DNA of 24,999 bases from contig CALJVD010000048.1 in assembly GCA_937974825.1 (NCBI GenBank), positions 1-24,999 of the forward strand, read 5' to 3'. Source of the DNA: an uncultured Oceanospirillaceae bacterium. GTDB lineage: Bacteria > Pseudomonadota > Gammaproteobacteria > Pseudomonadales > Oceanobacteraceae. Positions within the stretch are counted from its first letter, which is position 1; every line of letters begins with the position of its first letter. A program made the position numbers and the translations under genes. The notes under the pieces were generated by a model. The model worked only from the letters and a program-made list of their open reading frames with translations. It made no database searches and was not told the DNA's origin. Positions 15,254 through 22,333 of this stretch are shown in pieces.

Positions 15254-15285
15254 AGTGTTACCTAAGTTCACAGTTCGGTAACACT
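15254..15285. terminator. Inverted repeat downstream of the PanE-like gene
   Basis: AGTGTTACC (15254-15262) and GGTAACACT (15277-15285) pair perfectly over a 14-base loop. Read in the minus direction the stem is followed by TTTCACTCT, so it may end transcription of the minus-strand gene that stops at 15327. Confidence 0.45.
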
Positions 15286-15326
15286 GTTTGAGTAGGGGTA
15301 GGCGCAGTGTGGGGTGCAAGGTAACG

Positions 15327-16235
15327 TTAGTAACGTAGCTTAAGTACTTGATATAAGGTGTTTAAGTGAGGGGTTTCTACATTATGCTGTTTAGCATAAC
15401 CCACTACACTGCCAACTAAAGCTTCCAGCTCGATGTGGTTTCCACGCAAATAGTCTATTGCCATGCTGGTTAGGTAGGGAGGCATATTTTCAGTCGTGGC
15501 GATGTTGGCATCAATTAGCTCATCGTAGAGTTCGTATCCTTCTGCACGACCTGTGGCTATTACCTCTGCCATAATATTTCGAATAAGCTGAACAGACTCT
15601 GGTGTTGAGAGCATTTTCCCTGTGTCTGCACCGTTGGTGACTACCGATAGTGGGTTGAAGCTGGCATTCCAAATACTTTTCTTCCAGCGCTCTATGTTTA
15701 TATCTTGGCAAACTTTAACTTTAATACCGGTGGTATTAAGTGTGTCGGCAAAAAACTGGCATTCTTGTCCGCCATTTTGCAGGTAGTCGCCAATAATCAT
15801 ATTTCCATAGGAGCTATGTTGAATATGGCCTTCTTTAGTACGAGTTGAGCCAACAAAAGCAACACAGCTAATGAGTGTATTGGTTGGAAACGCTTCAGCG
15901 AGTGGGATTTCAATATCTAAGCCGTTCGCTATAAGGCAAATCTTGGTATTAGGCCCCACAACAGGCGCTAATAACTTTGGTAGATTAGTGGTTGAAAGCA
16001 TTTTAATAGCGATCAATAGCCAATCGGCAGTCCCTGCGTCAGCCGTATTTGAATATACGTTTGAAGGTTTAAATGATAGGTCACCTAAATGACTATCAAT
16101 GGTAACACCATGCTCTTTAATTACTTGGTAGTCAGAGCGAGCAACCATGTCGACTTGCCAACCAGCTTTATGAAGCAAAGCACCATAAAGGCTGCCAATG
16201 CCTCCGCTGCCAATGACTAAAACTTTATGTGACAT
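15327..16235 (-). CDS. Ketopantoate reductase (PanE/ApbA) family protein
   Basis: A 302-residue NADPH-dependent reductase of the PanE family, which reduces 2-dehydropantoate to pantoate in CoA synthesis. The Rossmann loop GSGGIGSLYG is at residues 9-18. The C-terminal helical domain begins near residue 180 with RWKKSIWNASFNPL, whose K186 (or K185) aligns with the catalytic lysine; NHIELEALVG near residue 275 carries the conserved acidic residue. Many genomes carry several PanE paralogues of unknown substrate, so I leave the symbol blank. A strong AGGAGG Shine-Dalgarno sequence lies at 16240-16245. It follows yheS on the same strand after 50 bases. Confidence 0.85.
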   Translation of the reverse strand: MSHKVLVIGSGGIGSLYGALLHKAGWQVDMVARSDYQVIKEHGVTIDSHLGDLSFKPSNVYSNTADAGTADWLLIAIKMLSTTNLPKLLAPVVGPNTKICLIANGLDIEIPLAEAFPTNTLISCVAFVGSTRTKEGHIQHSSYGNMIIGDYLQNGGQECQFFADTLNTTGIKVKVCQDINIERWKKSIWNASFNPLSVVTNGADTGKMLSTPESVQLIRNIMAEVIATGRAEGYELYDELIDANIATTENMPPYLTSMAIDYLRGNHIELEALVGSVVGYAKQHNVETPHLNTLYQVLKLRY

Positions 16236-16263
16236 GGTGCCTCCTAAGGTGTGTTTAGTTGAT

Positions 16264-16285
16264 TAAGCATAGCATGGGATGCTTA
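16264..16285 (-). terminator. Hairpin between yheS and the PanE-like gene
   Basis: TAAGCAT (16264-16270) and ATGCTTA (16279-16285) flank an 8-base loop directly after the yheS stop codon. There is no T-run, so it may be a weak terminator or a transcript-stabilising hairpin. Confidence 0.35.
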
Positions 16286-18169
16286 TTAATCATCTGCTGT
16301 TTCTAATGCTTCCGTGAGTTCCATCCACTCCATCTCAACGTTTTCTAATTCAGACTTTAATTGAGCCTGATTGTGTAAGAGTGTTTGTAGTTCATCTTTT
16401 CTGCTGGCTTCATACAGGCTAGTGTCTGCCATTGTTTCTTCAATAGCATCCAGTTGAGTTTGCAGTTTTTCCATCTGTTTTTCCGCAGCTTGCTGCTTTT
16501 TGCGCAGAGGTGCTAAGCGCTGACGTTTTTCGGCTTCAAGACGCTTTTGTTCTTTGCGGTCGATGGTTGGCTTGCTAGGTGTAGCAGCGGCTGGTGTCTC
16601 TTGTTCTTGCGGTCGCTGTTGAATGTAGGCGTGATAGTCGTCTAGGTCGCCATCAAAGGTGGTGACTTTGCCTTGGTCAACCAGCCAATATTCATCCACG
16701 GTAGATTTTAATAAGTGACGATCGTGACTCACCACAACAATAGCACCTGGAAAATACTGCAGTGCCATAGTTAACGCGGCACGCATTTCGATATCTAAGT
16801 GGTTAGTGGGCTCGTCCATAATCAATAGATTAGGTGTTAGCCAAGCAACACAGGCTAAAGCCATTCGTGCTTTTTCGCCACCAGAGAAAGGTGCAATAAC
16901 TTCTAGAGCCTTGTCACCATGAAAGCCAAACCCGCCTAAAAAGTTACGAATCTCTTGTTCGGAAGCCTCTGGACGTAGTCGTTGCAGTAATAATAAGCCT
17001 GATGCCTCGGTGTCTAGGGCTTCCAGCTGGTGCTGTGCAAAGTAACCAATGCGTAAGTGCTCGCCATCGTTACGCTCACCGGAGAGCATCGGAATTTCAT
17101 TGCAGAGTGTTTTTAATAAAGTAGATTTCCCCGCACCATTAGGACCGAGTAATCCAATGCGGTGGCCAGGCACTATCGAAAGTTTTACGTTGGGTAAGAT
17201 AACGGTGTCACCGTAGCCTAGATCGGCATTTTCGATGGCCAGTAATGGAGCCGACATTTTATCGTGGCACGGAAATTCAAACTGGAAGGGAGAATCCACG
17301 TGCGCGGGAGCAATGAGCTCCATGCGTTGAAGTTCTTTCAAACGGCTTTGAGCCTGCTTTGCTTTTGTGGCTTTGGCACGAAAGCGAGCCACAAACTTTT
17401 CAATCTCTGCAACACGCTCTTGTTGTTTTTCGTATTGGCTTTGTTGTTGGGCCAGTTTTTCAGCACGAATACGTTCATAAGCACTGTAGTTACCAGGGTA
17501 AAGAGTCAGCTGTTGTTGGTGAAAGTGCACAATATGACTGGCAACAGAGTCAATAAAATCACGGTCGTGAGAGATAAAGATCAACGTTCCCTGATACCCT
17601 TTTAACCATTGTTCTAACCAAAGCGTGGCTTCTAAATCTAAGTGGTTAGTGGGTTCGTCGAGCAGTAACAGGTCTGATGGCATCATTAAAGCGTTGGCTA
17701 GATTCAATCGAATGCGCCAGCCCCCAGAGAAGCTATTGACTGGCTTGTTGAGCTCATCTTGCGAAAAGCCTAAGCCGTGAAGTAGCTGCTGAGCTTTAAC
17801 GGGTACGTTATAGCCTTGGTGATTATCCATTTCACTTAGCCAGTGAGCTAGATCGTTATCATTGGCGGCATTCGCAATTTTTTGCTCAAGATCTCTGAAA
17901 ATAGAATCGCCATCCATAGTGTAATCTAAGGCTGTGCGATTACTTGCATCCACCTCTTGGCGCATATGTGAAATACGCCACTTAGGCGGCATATTGAGTT
18001 CGCCAGCGTCCAAGCCTAATTCGCCGGTTAGTAATGCAAATAGAGAAGACTTACCAGCCCCGTTAGGGCCAATAATGGCAATTTTTTGACCGTCGTTAAT
18101 ACGAATACTGGCATCTTTTAATAGCGTGTTAATGCCGCGCTGTAAGGAAATCTTATTGAGTTCTATCAT
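16286..18169 (-). CDS. yheS: ABC-F family ATPase, YheS type
   Basis: Two ABC ATPase domains and no membrane segment identify an ABC-F protein, which binds near the ribosomal exit (E) site and affects translation. Domain 1: Walker A GPNGAGKSS (34-42), signature FSGGW (147-151) and Walker B with catalytic Glu172. An interdomain arm (about 230-290) contains the RFRAKATKAKQAQSR stretch typical of YheS. Domain 2: Walker A at 342-350, signature FSGGEKAR near 428, catalytic Glu453. The C-terminal segment (about 540-627) is a charged coiled coil. At 627 residues it matches E. coli YheS in length and along the sequence. It is divergent from the TIGR02444-family gene. No obvious Shine-Dalgarno sequence is seen. 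Confidence 0.95.
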   Translation of the reverse strand: MIELNKISLQRGINTLLKDASIRINDGQKIAIIGPNGAGKSSLFALLTGELGLDAGELNMPPKWRISHMRQEVDASNRTALDYTMDGDSIFRDLEQKIANAANDNDLAHWLSEMDNHQGYNVPVKAQQLLHGLGFSQDELNKPVNSFSGGWRIRLNLANALMMPSDLLLLDEPTNHLDLEATLWLEQWLKGYQGTLIFISHDRDFIDSVASHIVHFHQQQLTLYPGNYSAYERIRAEKLAQQQSQYEKQQERVAEIEKFVARFRAKATKAKQAQSRLKELQRMELIAPAHVDSPFQFEFPCHDKMSAPLLAIENADLGYGDTVILPNVKLSIVPGHRIGLLGPNGAGKSTLLKTLCNEIPMLSGERNDGEHLRIGYFAQHQLEALDTEASGLLLLQRLRPEASEQEIRNFLGGFGFHGDKALEVIAPFSGGEKARMALACVAWLTPNLLIMDEPTNHLDIEMRAALTMALQYFPGAIVVVSHDRHLLKSTVDEYWLVDQGKVTTFDGDLDDYHAYIQQRPQEQETPAAATPSKPTIDRKEQKRLEAEKRQRLAPLRKKQQAAEKQMEKLQTQLDAIEETMADTSLYEASRKDELQTLLHNQAQLKSELENVEMEWMELTEALETADD

Positions 18170-18207
18170 AGGGTTGGCTTGAGGCTTAGGCTCTTAAGTC
18201 AGGAGGC

Positions 18208-18237
18208 TTGGTGTTCGATCAGTGATTCTAATATACT
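18208..18237 (+). promoter_or_regulatory. Possible promoter for the TIGR02444-family gene
   Basis: TTGGTG (18208-18213) and TATACT (18232-18237) are 18 bases apart, ending 26 bases before the ATG in the divergent gap with yheS. The -10 is good and the -35 moderate. Confidence 0.4.
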
Positions 18238-18263
18238 GAACCCTTTGTACCAAATGTATTGTT

Positions 18264-18719
18264 ATGACAAGCAGCAATCAAAATAATGCCTTATGGCAAT
18301 TTATGCTTAACCTATATGCCAAAGATGGTGTTAAAGAATTGTGTCTGGGTGCTCAAAATGAGCATGGCATCGATGTGCTGCTACTGTTAATGGATGCCTG
18401 GCTACAACAGCAACAATGCGCTTGGCCCGACAAGGATGCGCTGCAAGATTATATCGAGTGGCGTGAACAAATGATTGTGCCCTTACGAGCATTGCGTATG
18501 ATTCTTGCCAAAGACGAAGAGCCCTTGCGTACTCAGCTATTAACCGCCGAGCTAAGCGCTGAAAAACAAGGCGTACAGCTACTGTTTGATGCTCAAGCTA
18601 ATAGTGTAACGGTAAGCTCTGATGCGTTTTTAGATAAAGACTTTATTTATGTACAGCCAGGTCTTGCCAATGCTCAAGAGTTCTATGTGCTATTTACTCA
18701 AACGCTGAGCAGTTTATAA
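18264..18719 (+). CDS. TIGR02444 (DUF2390) family protein
   Basis: A 151-residue soluble protein of the TIGR02444 family, recognised by LWQFMLNLYAKDGVKELCLGAQNEHGIDV-type residues near the N-terminus, LLLMDAWL, and WREQMIVPLRALR. The family is typical of gammaproteobacteria and, as far as I know, often lies beside a yheS-type ABC-F gene, as here; no function is established. There is no recognisable Shine-Dalgarno sequence close to the ATG. Its stop codon overlaps the stop region of the convergent ParA-like gene by six bases. A possible promoter lies 26 bases upstream. Confidence 0.78.
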   Translation: MTSSNQNNALWQFMLNLYAKDGVKELCLGAQNEHGIDVLLLLMDAWLQQQQCAWPDKDALQDYIEWREQMIVPLRALRMILAKDEEPLRTQLLTAELSAEKQGVQLLFDAQANSVTVSSDAFLDKDFIYVQPGLANAQEFYVLFTQTLSSL

Positions 18720-19481
18720 CTTACCTTCTTTTTTCATTGTTTGCTCATCAATCCAACGAATGAGCTTTTCCCATTCTTTTTTATCTTTACGAGGAACGTT
18801 AGCAAGATCAGCAAGGCCGAGTCCTTGTTCGCTGGCATGTACGTAGTATTGGGTGTCTCGTAATGCGGCAATAAAAGGAATGCTAAGAGTGGCTAAAAAT
18901 CGTTCTAATTTACCGTAAATAATAGTGTTTTTTCGTACTCGGTTAGCAACCACAGCAATGGGCTTGGGTTTCATCCGATATGAGTATGACAGCAAGATGT
19001 CTTTAATAAAGTACGTCACCGCACGAATATCGATGGAAGATGGGATTACTGGAATAAGTATAATATCGGCATGCTGGACGAGATCAGACAGTTCATTGCC
19101 CGCTAACCCTGCTGGTGTATCTAAGATAACACGTGATGTACCTGCAGGGACGCGTAAGCTCCAGCTTCGAGTCATGGCTGTAGGATTAGTTCGTTGTGCG
19201 ACTGACACACCGTGAATGTTTGGGTGTTGCTCGTCACGCTCTTTCAGCCAATCGATGGAGGAGTACTGAGGGTCGTAATCAATAATGGCGGTTTGCTGAC
19301 CACTTTTAGACAAGAAGCTGGCAAGGTTTGTCGCAAGAGTCGTTTTTCCACAGCCACCTTTAGAGTTAGCAATCATGATACGAACAGGTGCCTGTGTTTG
19401 GACAACGCGTGAGCGCTCCCCTGATGAGGGGGTGTCTGAAGTAGTTGAGCTGCTTGCACCGGTAGTATTATTTATTGCCAT
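18714..19481 (-). CDS. Orphan ParA/MinD-like P-loop ATPase
   Basis: A 255-residue ParA-superfamily ATPase. After a low-complexity Ser/Thr-rich tail (residues 5-25) come the deviant Walker A KGGCGKTT (41-48, with signature Lys41), switch I IIDYDPQ (66-72) and Walker B VILDTPAG near 117. These proteins dimerise on ATP and position cargo such as chromosomes, chemoreceptors or carboxysomes. No ParB or other partner gene is adjacent, so this is not a standard parAB pair. It is too short for a DNA-binding winged-helix plasmid ParA. No Shine-Dalgarno sequence precedes the ATG at 19481; an internal start before the Walker motif (ATG, residue 36) seems too short. It is divergent from the DUF4124 gene. 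Confidence 0.85.
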   Translation of the reverse strand: MAINNTTGASSSTTSDTPSSGERSRVVQTQAPVRIMIANSKGGCGKTTLATNLASFLSKSGQQTAIIDYDPQYSSIDWLKERDEQHPNIHGVSVAQRTNPTAMTRSWSLRVPAGTSRVILDTPAGLAGNELSDLVQHADIILIPVIPSSIDIRAVTYFIKDILLSYSYRMKPKPIAVVANRVRKNTIIYGKLERFLATLSIPFIAALRDTQYYVHASEQGLGLADLANVPRKDKKEWEKLIRWIDEQTMKKEGKL

Positions 19482-19548
19482 AGGAAGTATATTAATTTAT
19501 ACCCTTGTACTGGATTGTTTTTTAATTAGTTTTTTAGGGAGTTCTTCT

Positions 19549-19974
19549 ATGTTAAGGATAGCACTAATTCTAATGTTGTTAGGTGGAATAATTACAGCCA
19601 CCTTGTATACAGAGAATCTACAAAGAGTATTCTCGTTTACTAAAAAAGTGAGTACTCAGCATCAGCTACGCAAAAGCGCAGAGCAAGTCTATTACAAGTG
19701 GCAGGATGATCAAGGACATTGGCATATGTCTGACACCGTACCTGAGGGTATAGAGGCAACTCGAGTGCTTGTCGACACGACAGCCAATATTATTCCAAAA
19801 ATAAATGTTTCGGCAGCAGAAATCAAAGAAAGCAGCGAGTTTACGCCACAGCCGGCAGTGGGAGTTCCTATGACTACTAACCCGCTACAGGTGCCAGAAT
19901 TAATCGATCGGGCGAAGGATGTTGAAAGGCAGCTGCAAGAGCGACAGCTGAACTTGGAAAAGGCTCTGCGCTAA
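19549..19974 (+). CDS. Membrane-anchored DUF4124 protein
   Basis: A 141-residue protein with an N-terminal signal-anchor helix (about 2-20) followed by a DUF4124 domain (about 45-70) with the family pattern YYKWQDDQGHWHMSDTVP, then a disordered linker and a C-terminal charged helix (about 115-141, LIDRAKDVERQLQERQ). DUF4124 proteins face the periplasm; their function is unknown. The start is set by AGGGAG at 19536-19541, seven bases before the ATG. An open frame extends upstream to 19375 but runs across the ParA-like gene's 5' end and carries no homology. It is convergent with dsbB. Confidence 0.83.
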   Translation: MLRIALILMLLGGIITATLYTENLQRVFSFTKKVSTQHQLRKSAEQVYYKWQDDQGHWHMSDTVPEGIEATRVLVDTTANIIPKINVSAAEIKESSEFTPQPAVGVPMTTNPLQVPELIDRAKDVERQLQERQLNLEKALR

Positions 19975-19982
19975 CAGAGCCT
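19961..19982. terminator. Hairpin between the DUF4124 gene and dsbB
   Basis: AGGCTCTG (19961-19968) pairs with CAGAGCCT (19975-19982) over a 6-base loop that contains the DUF4124 stop codon. In the minus direction it is followed by TTTTCC and in the plus direction, a little later, by ACTTTTT. Likely a shared terminator for the convergent pair. Confidence 0.6.
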
Positions 19983-19989
19983 GAACGAC

Positions 19990-20511
19990 TTACTTTTTAA
20001 CTGGACGGGTTTTAAATAGCGCAAAGACAGTGGCGGCGGTAAAACCAATAAACCAAAGTCTTAGCCATTCGGGCATGCTCAGGCCCCAGAAATTCCAACT
20101 CACTTCAGCGCAGTTACCATCGCCTTGCAGCATGATCGTTAGAAGCTCATTGAGAGGTAGCGTTTTCATCATGTGTTCAAAACTTGGGCCACATTCTGGT
20201 ACATCTTCGGGTGGCAAACCTTGCATCCAGACGTGATGATCAGCTGCCCACCAGCCAAAAATAGCCGCTGCCAAGGTAAATAATAAAGCGATTCTTAGAG
20301 GCCAATTAGGCTGTTGTCCGGCTTTAGGGTGTAAAATGAATGCAAGTAAAAAACCGACACCGGTTAAAACAGTCGCTAAACGTTGAACCATGCATAAAGG
20401 GCAAGGATCTAAAAAGAGCGCATATTCAAAGTAATAAGCTGCTGCCATTAAGCCAACGCAAGAAAGGAATCCTGCAGCGTAGCCATACCGTAATGATAGG
20501 TTGTTGAGCAT
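19990..20511 (-). CDS. dsbB: Disulfide bond formation protein B
   Basis: DsbB reoxidises periplasmic DsbA and passes electrons to ubiquinone. The 173-residue protein has four membrane helices (about 12-30, 45-62, 71-90 and 142-166). It has the two essential periplasmic cysteine pairs: C37-C40 in PCPLCMVQR, and C107-C134 in the second loop. The arginine after the first pair (R44) matches the quinone-proximal residue of E. coli DsbB. A GGAG Shine-Dalgarno sequence precedes the ATG. It stands alone, 115 bases from gshA. Confidence 0.95.
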   Translation of the reverse strand: MLNNLSLRYGYAAGFLSCVGLMAAAYYFEYALFLDPCPLCMVQRLATVLTGVGFLLAFILHPKAGQQPNWPLRIALLFTLAAAIFGWWAADHHVWMQGLPPEDVPECGPSFEHMMKTLPLNELLTIMLQGDGNCAEVSWNFWGLSMPEWLRLWFIGFTAATVFALFKTRPVKK

Positions 20512-20612
20512 AAATCACTCCAATTCTTTTTATGAGCACCCCTGCTTGCTGCAGTGTAACGCTAACAAGAGCTATTATTTTTTATAGAAAACAAGTCAAT
20601 CGGTTAGTTCAT

Positions 20613-20628
20613 TGTTTCACGTGAAACT
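20613..20628. promoter_or_regulatory. parS-like centromere site (ParB binding)
   Basis: GTTTCACGTGAAAC at 20614-20627 is a perfect 14-bp palindrome. With its flanks it matches the 16-bp chromosomal parS consensus TGTTTCACGTGAAACA at 15 positions, the last base being T instead of A. It overlaps the last base pair of the gshA stop codon. Such sites load ParB/Spo0J and usually cluster near the replication origin; an exact 14-mer is expected about once in 10,000 windows of this size. Confidence 0.85.
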
Positions 20629-22189
20629 AACGCTTTGAATATTCGGCTAAATACTCAGCAAAGCTTAGAGTATCGCTTTCTTCAATATGGCGCTGTTCAT
20701 CAAGTGACTGCTGTGCAAGCTCTTCCCATTTTTTAGTGATATCGGCACCCAAGGGCTCGCTCAGTGTTTTCTTATGCTGCATGGCCTGCAACAAAGTGAA
20801 TTTACCGTATTCCATGCCAGTGTCTTCTAATTGACGCAATACCTGCGCTGAGGGCGTTAAGCTACTGTCGGCAAGCTTCAGCTTCTGCTGATTCAAAGCG
20901 TCTGTATGGAAAGTAGTATTGCTGGCTTTATCCATGAGCACTGCCAGCTCTTTCATTTCATTTAAGACATCTAGGCCCCATTGTTGCAGGCTGATAGATT
21001 CATCACCTTTGGCTAGCATTAAACCTGGGCGGCGACCTTCAAACACTGTTTTCGATTGGTTGTCTTTGATTTGTTGGTATTCTTTATTGGTGATTTCAGC
21101 GCTTTCAGACAGCAGACACCAAGTTAAAAATAGATCAAAAAACGCCATTTGCGGTACATCAATCCCTAGCGGCATAAAGGGGTTGAGGTCGGTATTACGT
21201 ACTTCGATATACTCAACGCCGTATTTTTCTAGTGATTGCAGTGGTTTTTCATCGCCTTTGCTTACGCGTTTAGGGCGAATATCACTGTAGTACTCATTTT
21301 CAATTTGTAACAGGTTAGTGTTGAGTTGCTTGTAGACACCATCTTCACCTTGAACGCCAATGTCTTCGTAGCGTGCTACTGGCTGCTTGATCGCTTTAGA
21401 TAGAGTTTCTATATAGCTTGATAAAGTATTGTGACATACCTTTAGCTCGGACTGAGCGTTGTTTTGATAGCCTAAATCACTCATGCGCAATGAGGTGGCA
21501 TAAGGCGCATAAAGGGTGTGTTTATGTAAAGTATCTAGGTTGTGCTTGCGACCCTCTAAGAAAGTACTGCATACAGCAGGAGACGCACCAAATAAATACA
21601 ACAACAACCATGAATGGCGGCGGAAGTTGCGAATTAAATCGAAGTAGCGCTTAGAGGTATAATCTTTGAAAGGCTCATCGTTGCCTTCATGTTTTTGCAG
21701 CTCTACCCATAATGCTTCAGGGATAGAAAAGTTATAGTGAATACCGGCAATGCATTGCATGATGCGACCATAGCGGTGCCATAACCCCTGGCGGTAAACA
21801 TTTTTAAGTTTGCCTACATTAGACGTACCGTATTGAGCGATAGGTACGCTCATTTCACCCTGTACTATGCACGGCATAGAGTTTGGCCAGATGAGCTCGT
21901 CATCAATACGCTTATAAGTAAAACGATGGGCGATATCTAGGTGCGCCAATGCTTCATGAGCACTTTGGTACACAGGTGTAATAAACTCTAGTAAGGCTTC
22001 GGAGTAATCGGTAGTGATATAAGGGTGAGTCAGCGTAGAGCCTAGGGCTTCAGGGTGAACTCGCTGGCTGATTATGCCTTTAGGAGAACAACGTAACCCC
22101 TCTTTTTCAATGCCTCGGTTAAGCTGATTAAGCAAGGCTAGGTTAGCGGGATTAGAAAATAAAGACAGAGCGTTCTGATAATTAGCCAA
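20627..22189 (-). CDS. gshA: Glutamate-cysteine ligase
   Basis: GshA joins glutamate and cysteine in the first, rate-limiting step of glutathione synthesis. The 520-residue protein belongs to the gammaproteobacterial class; E. coli GshA has 518. Landmarks are NRGIEKEGLRCSPKG near residue 24, HPEALGSTLTHPYITTDYSEALLEFITP (47-74) and the central YGVEYIEVRNTDLNPF, together forming the ATP/glutamate site. The start is TTG: an in-frame TAA lies 11 codons upstream and no ATG or GTG occurs between. E. coli gshA is also known to start with TTG, which may keep expression low. Only a weak GAG precedes it. The stop codon abuts the parS-like palindrome. Confidence 0.96.
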   Translation of the reverse strand: MANYQNALSLFSNPANLALLNQLNRGIEKEGLRCSPKGIISQRVHPEALGSTLTHPYITTDYSEALLEFITPVYQSAHEALAHLDIAHRFTYKRIDDELIWPNSMPCIVQGEMSVPIAQYGTSNVGKLKNVYRQGLWHRYGRIMQCIAGIHYNFSIPEALWVELQKHEGNDEPFKDYTSKRYFDLIRNFRRHSWLLLYLFGASPAVCSTFLEGRKHNLDTLHKHTLYAPYATSLRMSDLGYQNNAQSELKVCHNTLSSYIETLSKAIKQPVARYEDIGVQGEDGVYKQLNTNLLQIENEYYSDIRPKRVSKGDEKPLQSLEKYGVEYIEVRNTDLNPFMPLGIDVPQMAFFDLFLTWCLLSESAEITNKEYQQIKDNQSKTVFEGRRPGLMLAKGDESISLQQWGLDVLNEMKELAVLMDKASNTTFHTDALNQQKLKLADSSLTPSAQVLRQLEDTGMEYGKFTLLQAMQHKKTLSEPLGADITKKWEELAQQSLDEQRHIEESDTLSFAEYLAEYSKR

Positions 22190-22333
22190 AGCAATCTCGG
22201 TATAAAGCTGGAAATAATAAGATTATAGAGGGAATGGCAGCGTTATGAAACGGATAAAGGTAGGCACTCACTGTTCCGCTGTGAAAGCGAAACAATAAGT
22301 GACTGCTCGTAGTATTGCTTAACGCCTAGTTAA

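Larger units (their letters stand above)
14948..15326. other. T-rich non-coding region between ompW and the PanE-like gene
   Basis: About 380 bases with no believable gene. The plus strand is very T-rich from 15000 to 15160 and contains an imperfect ~30-base tandem repeat (15099-15158). A 9-bp inverted repeat lies at 15254-15285. TATAAT occurs near 15160-15166 but without a good -35. A 65-codon frame starting with TTG at 15084 is hydrophobic only because of the T-rich repeats, and I do not call it. Confidence 0.6.

Noticed and set aside
15084..15281. 65-codon plus-strand frame encoding a hydrophobic peptide
   Set aside because: It starts with TTG without a Shine-Dalgarno sequence and its hydrophobicity comes from the T-rich repeat tract; no family resemblance.
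19375..19548. N-terminal extension of the DUF4124 gene
   Set aside because: It overlaps the 5' end of the ParA-like gene on the other strand, has no homology, and a good Shine-Dalgarno sequence points to the ATG at 19549.
18714..20628. Plasmid-type or phage partition cassette (ParA plus parS)
   Set aside because: No ParB, integrase, replication or phage gene is present; neighbours are housekeeping genes, so a mobile element is not supported.
22272..22297. Terminator between tex and gshA
   Set aside because: The TGTT/AACA and CGCT/AGCG pairing has an internal mismatch and no T-run in the minus direction; too weak to call.
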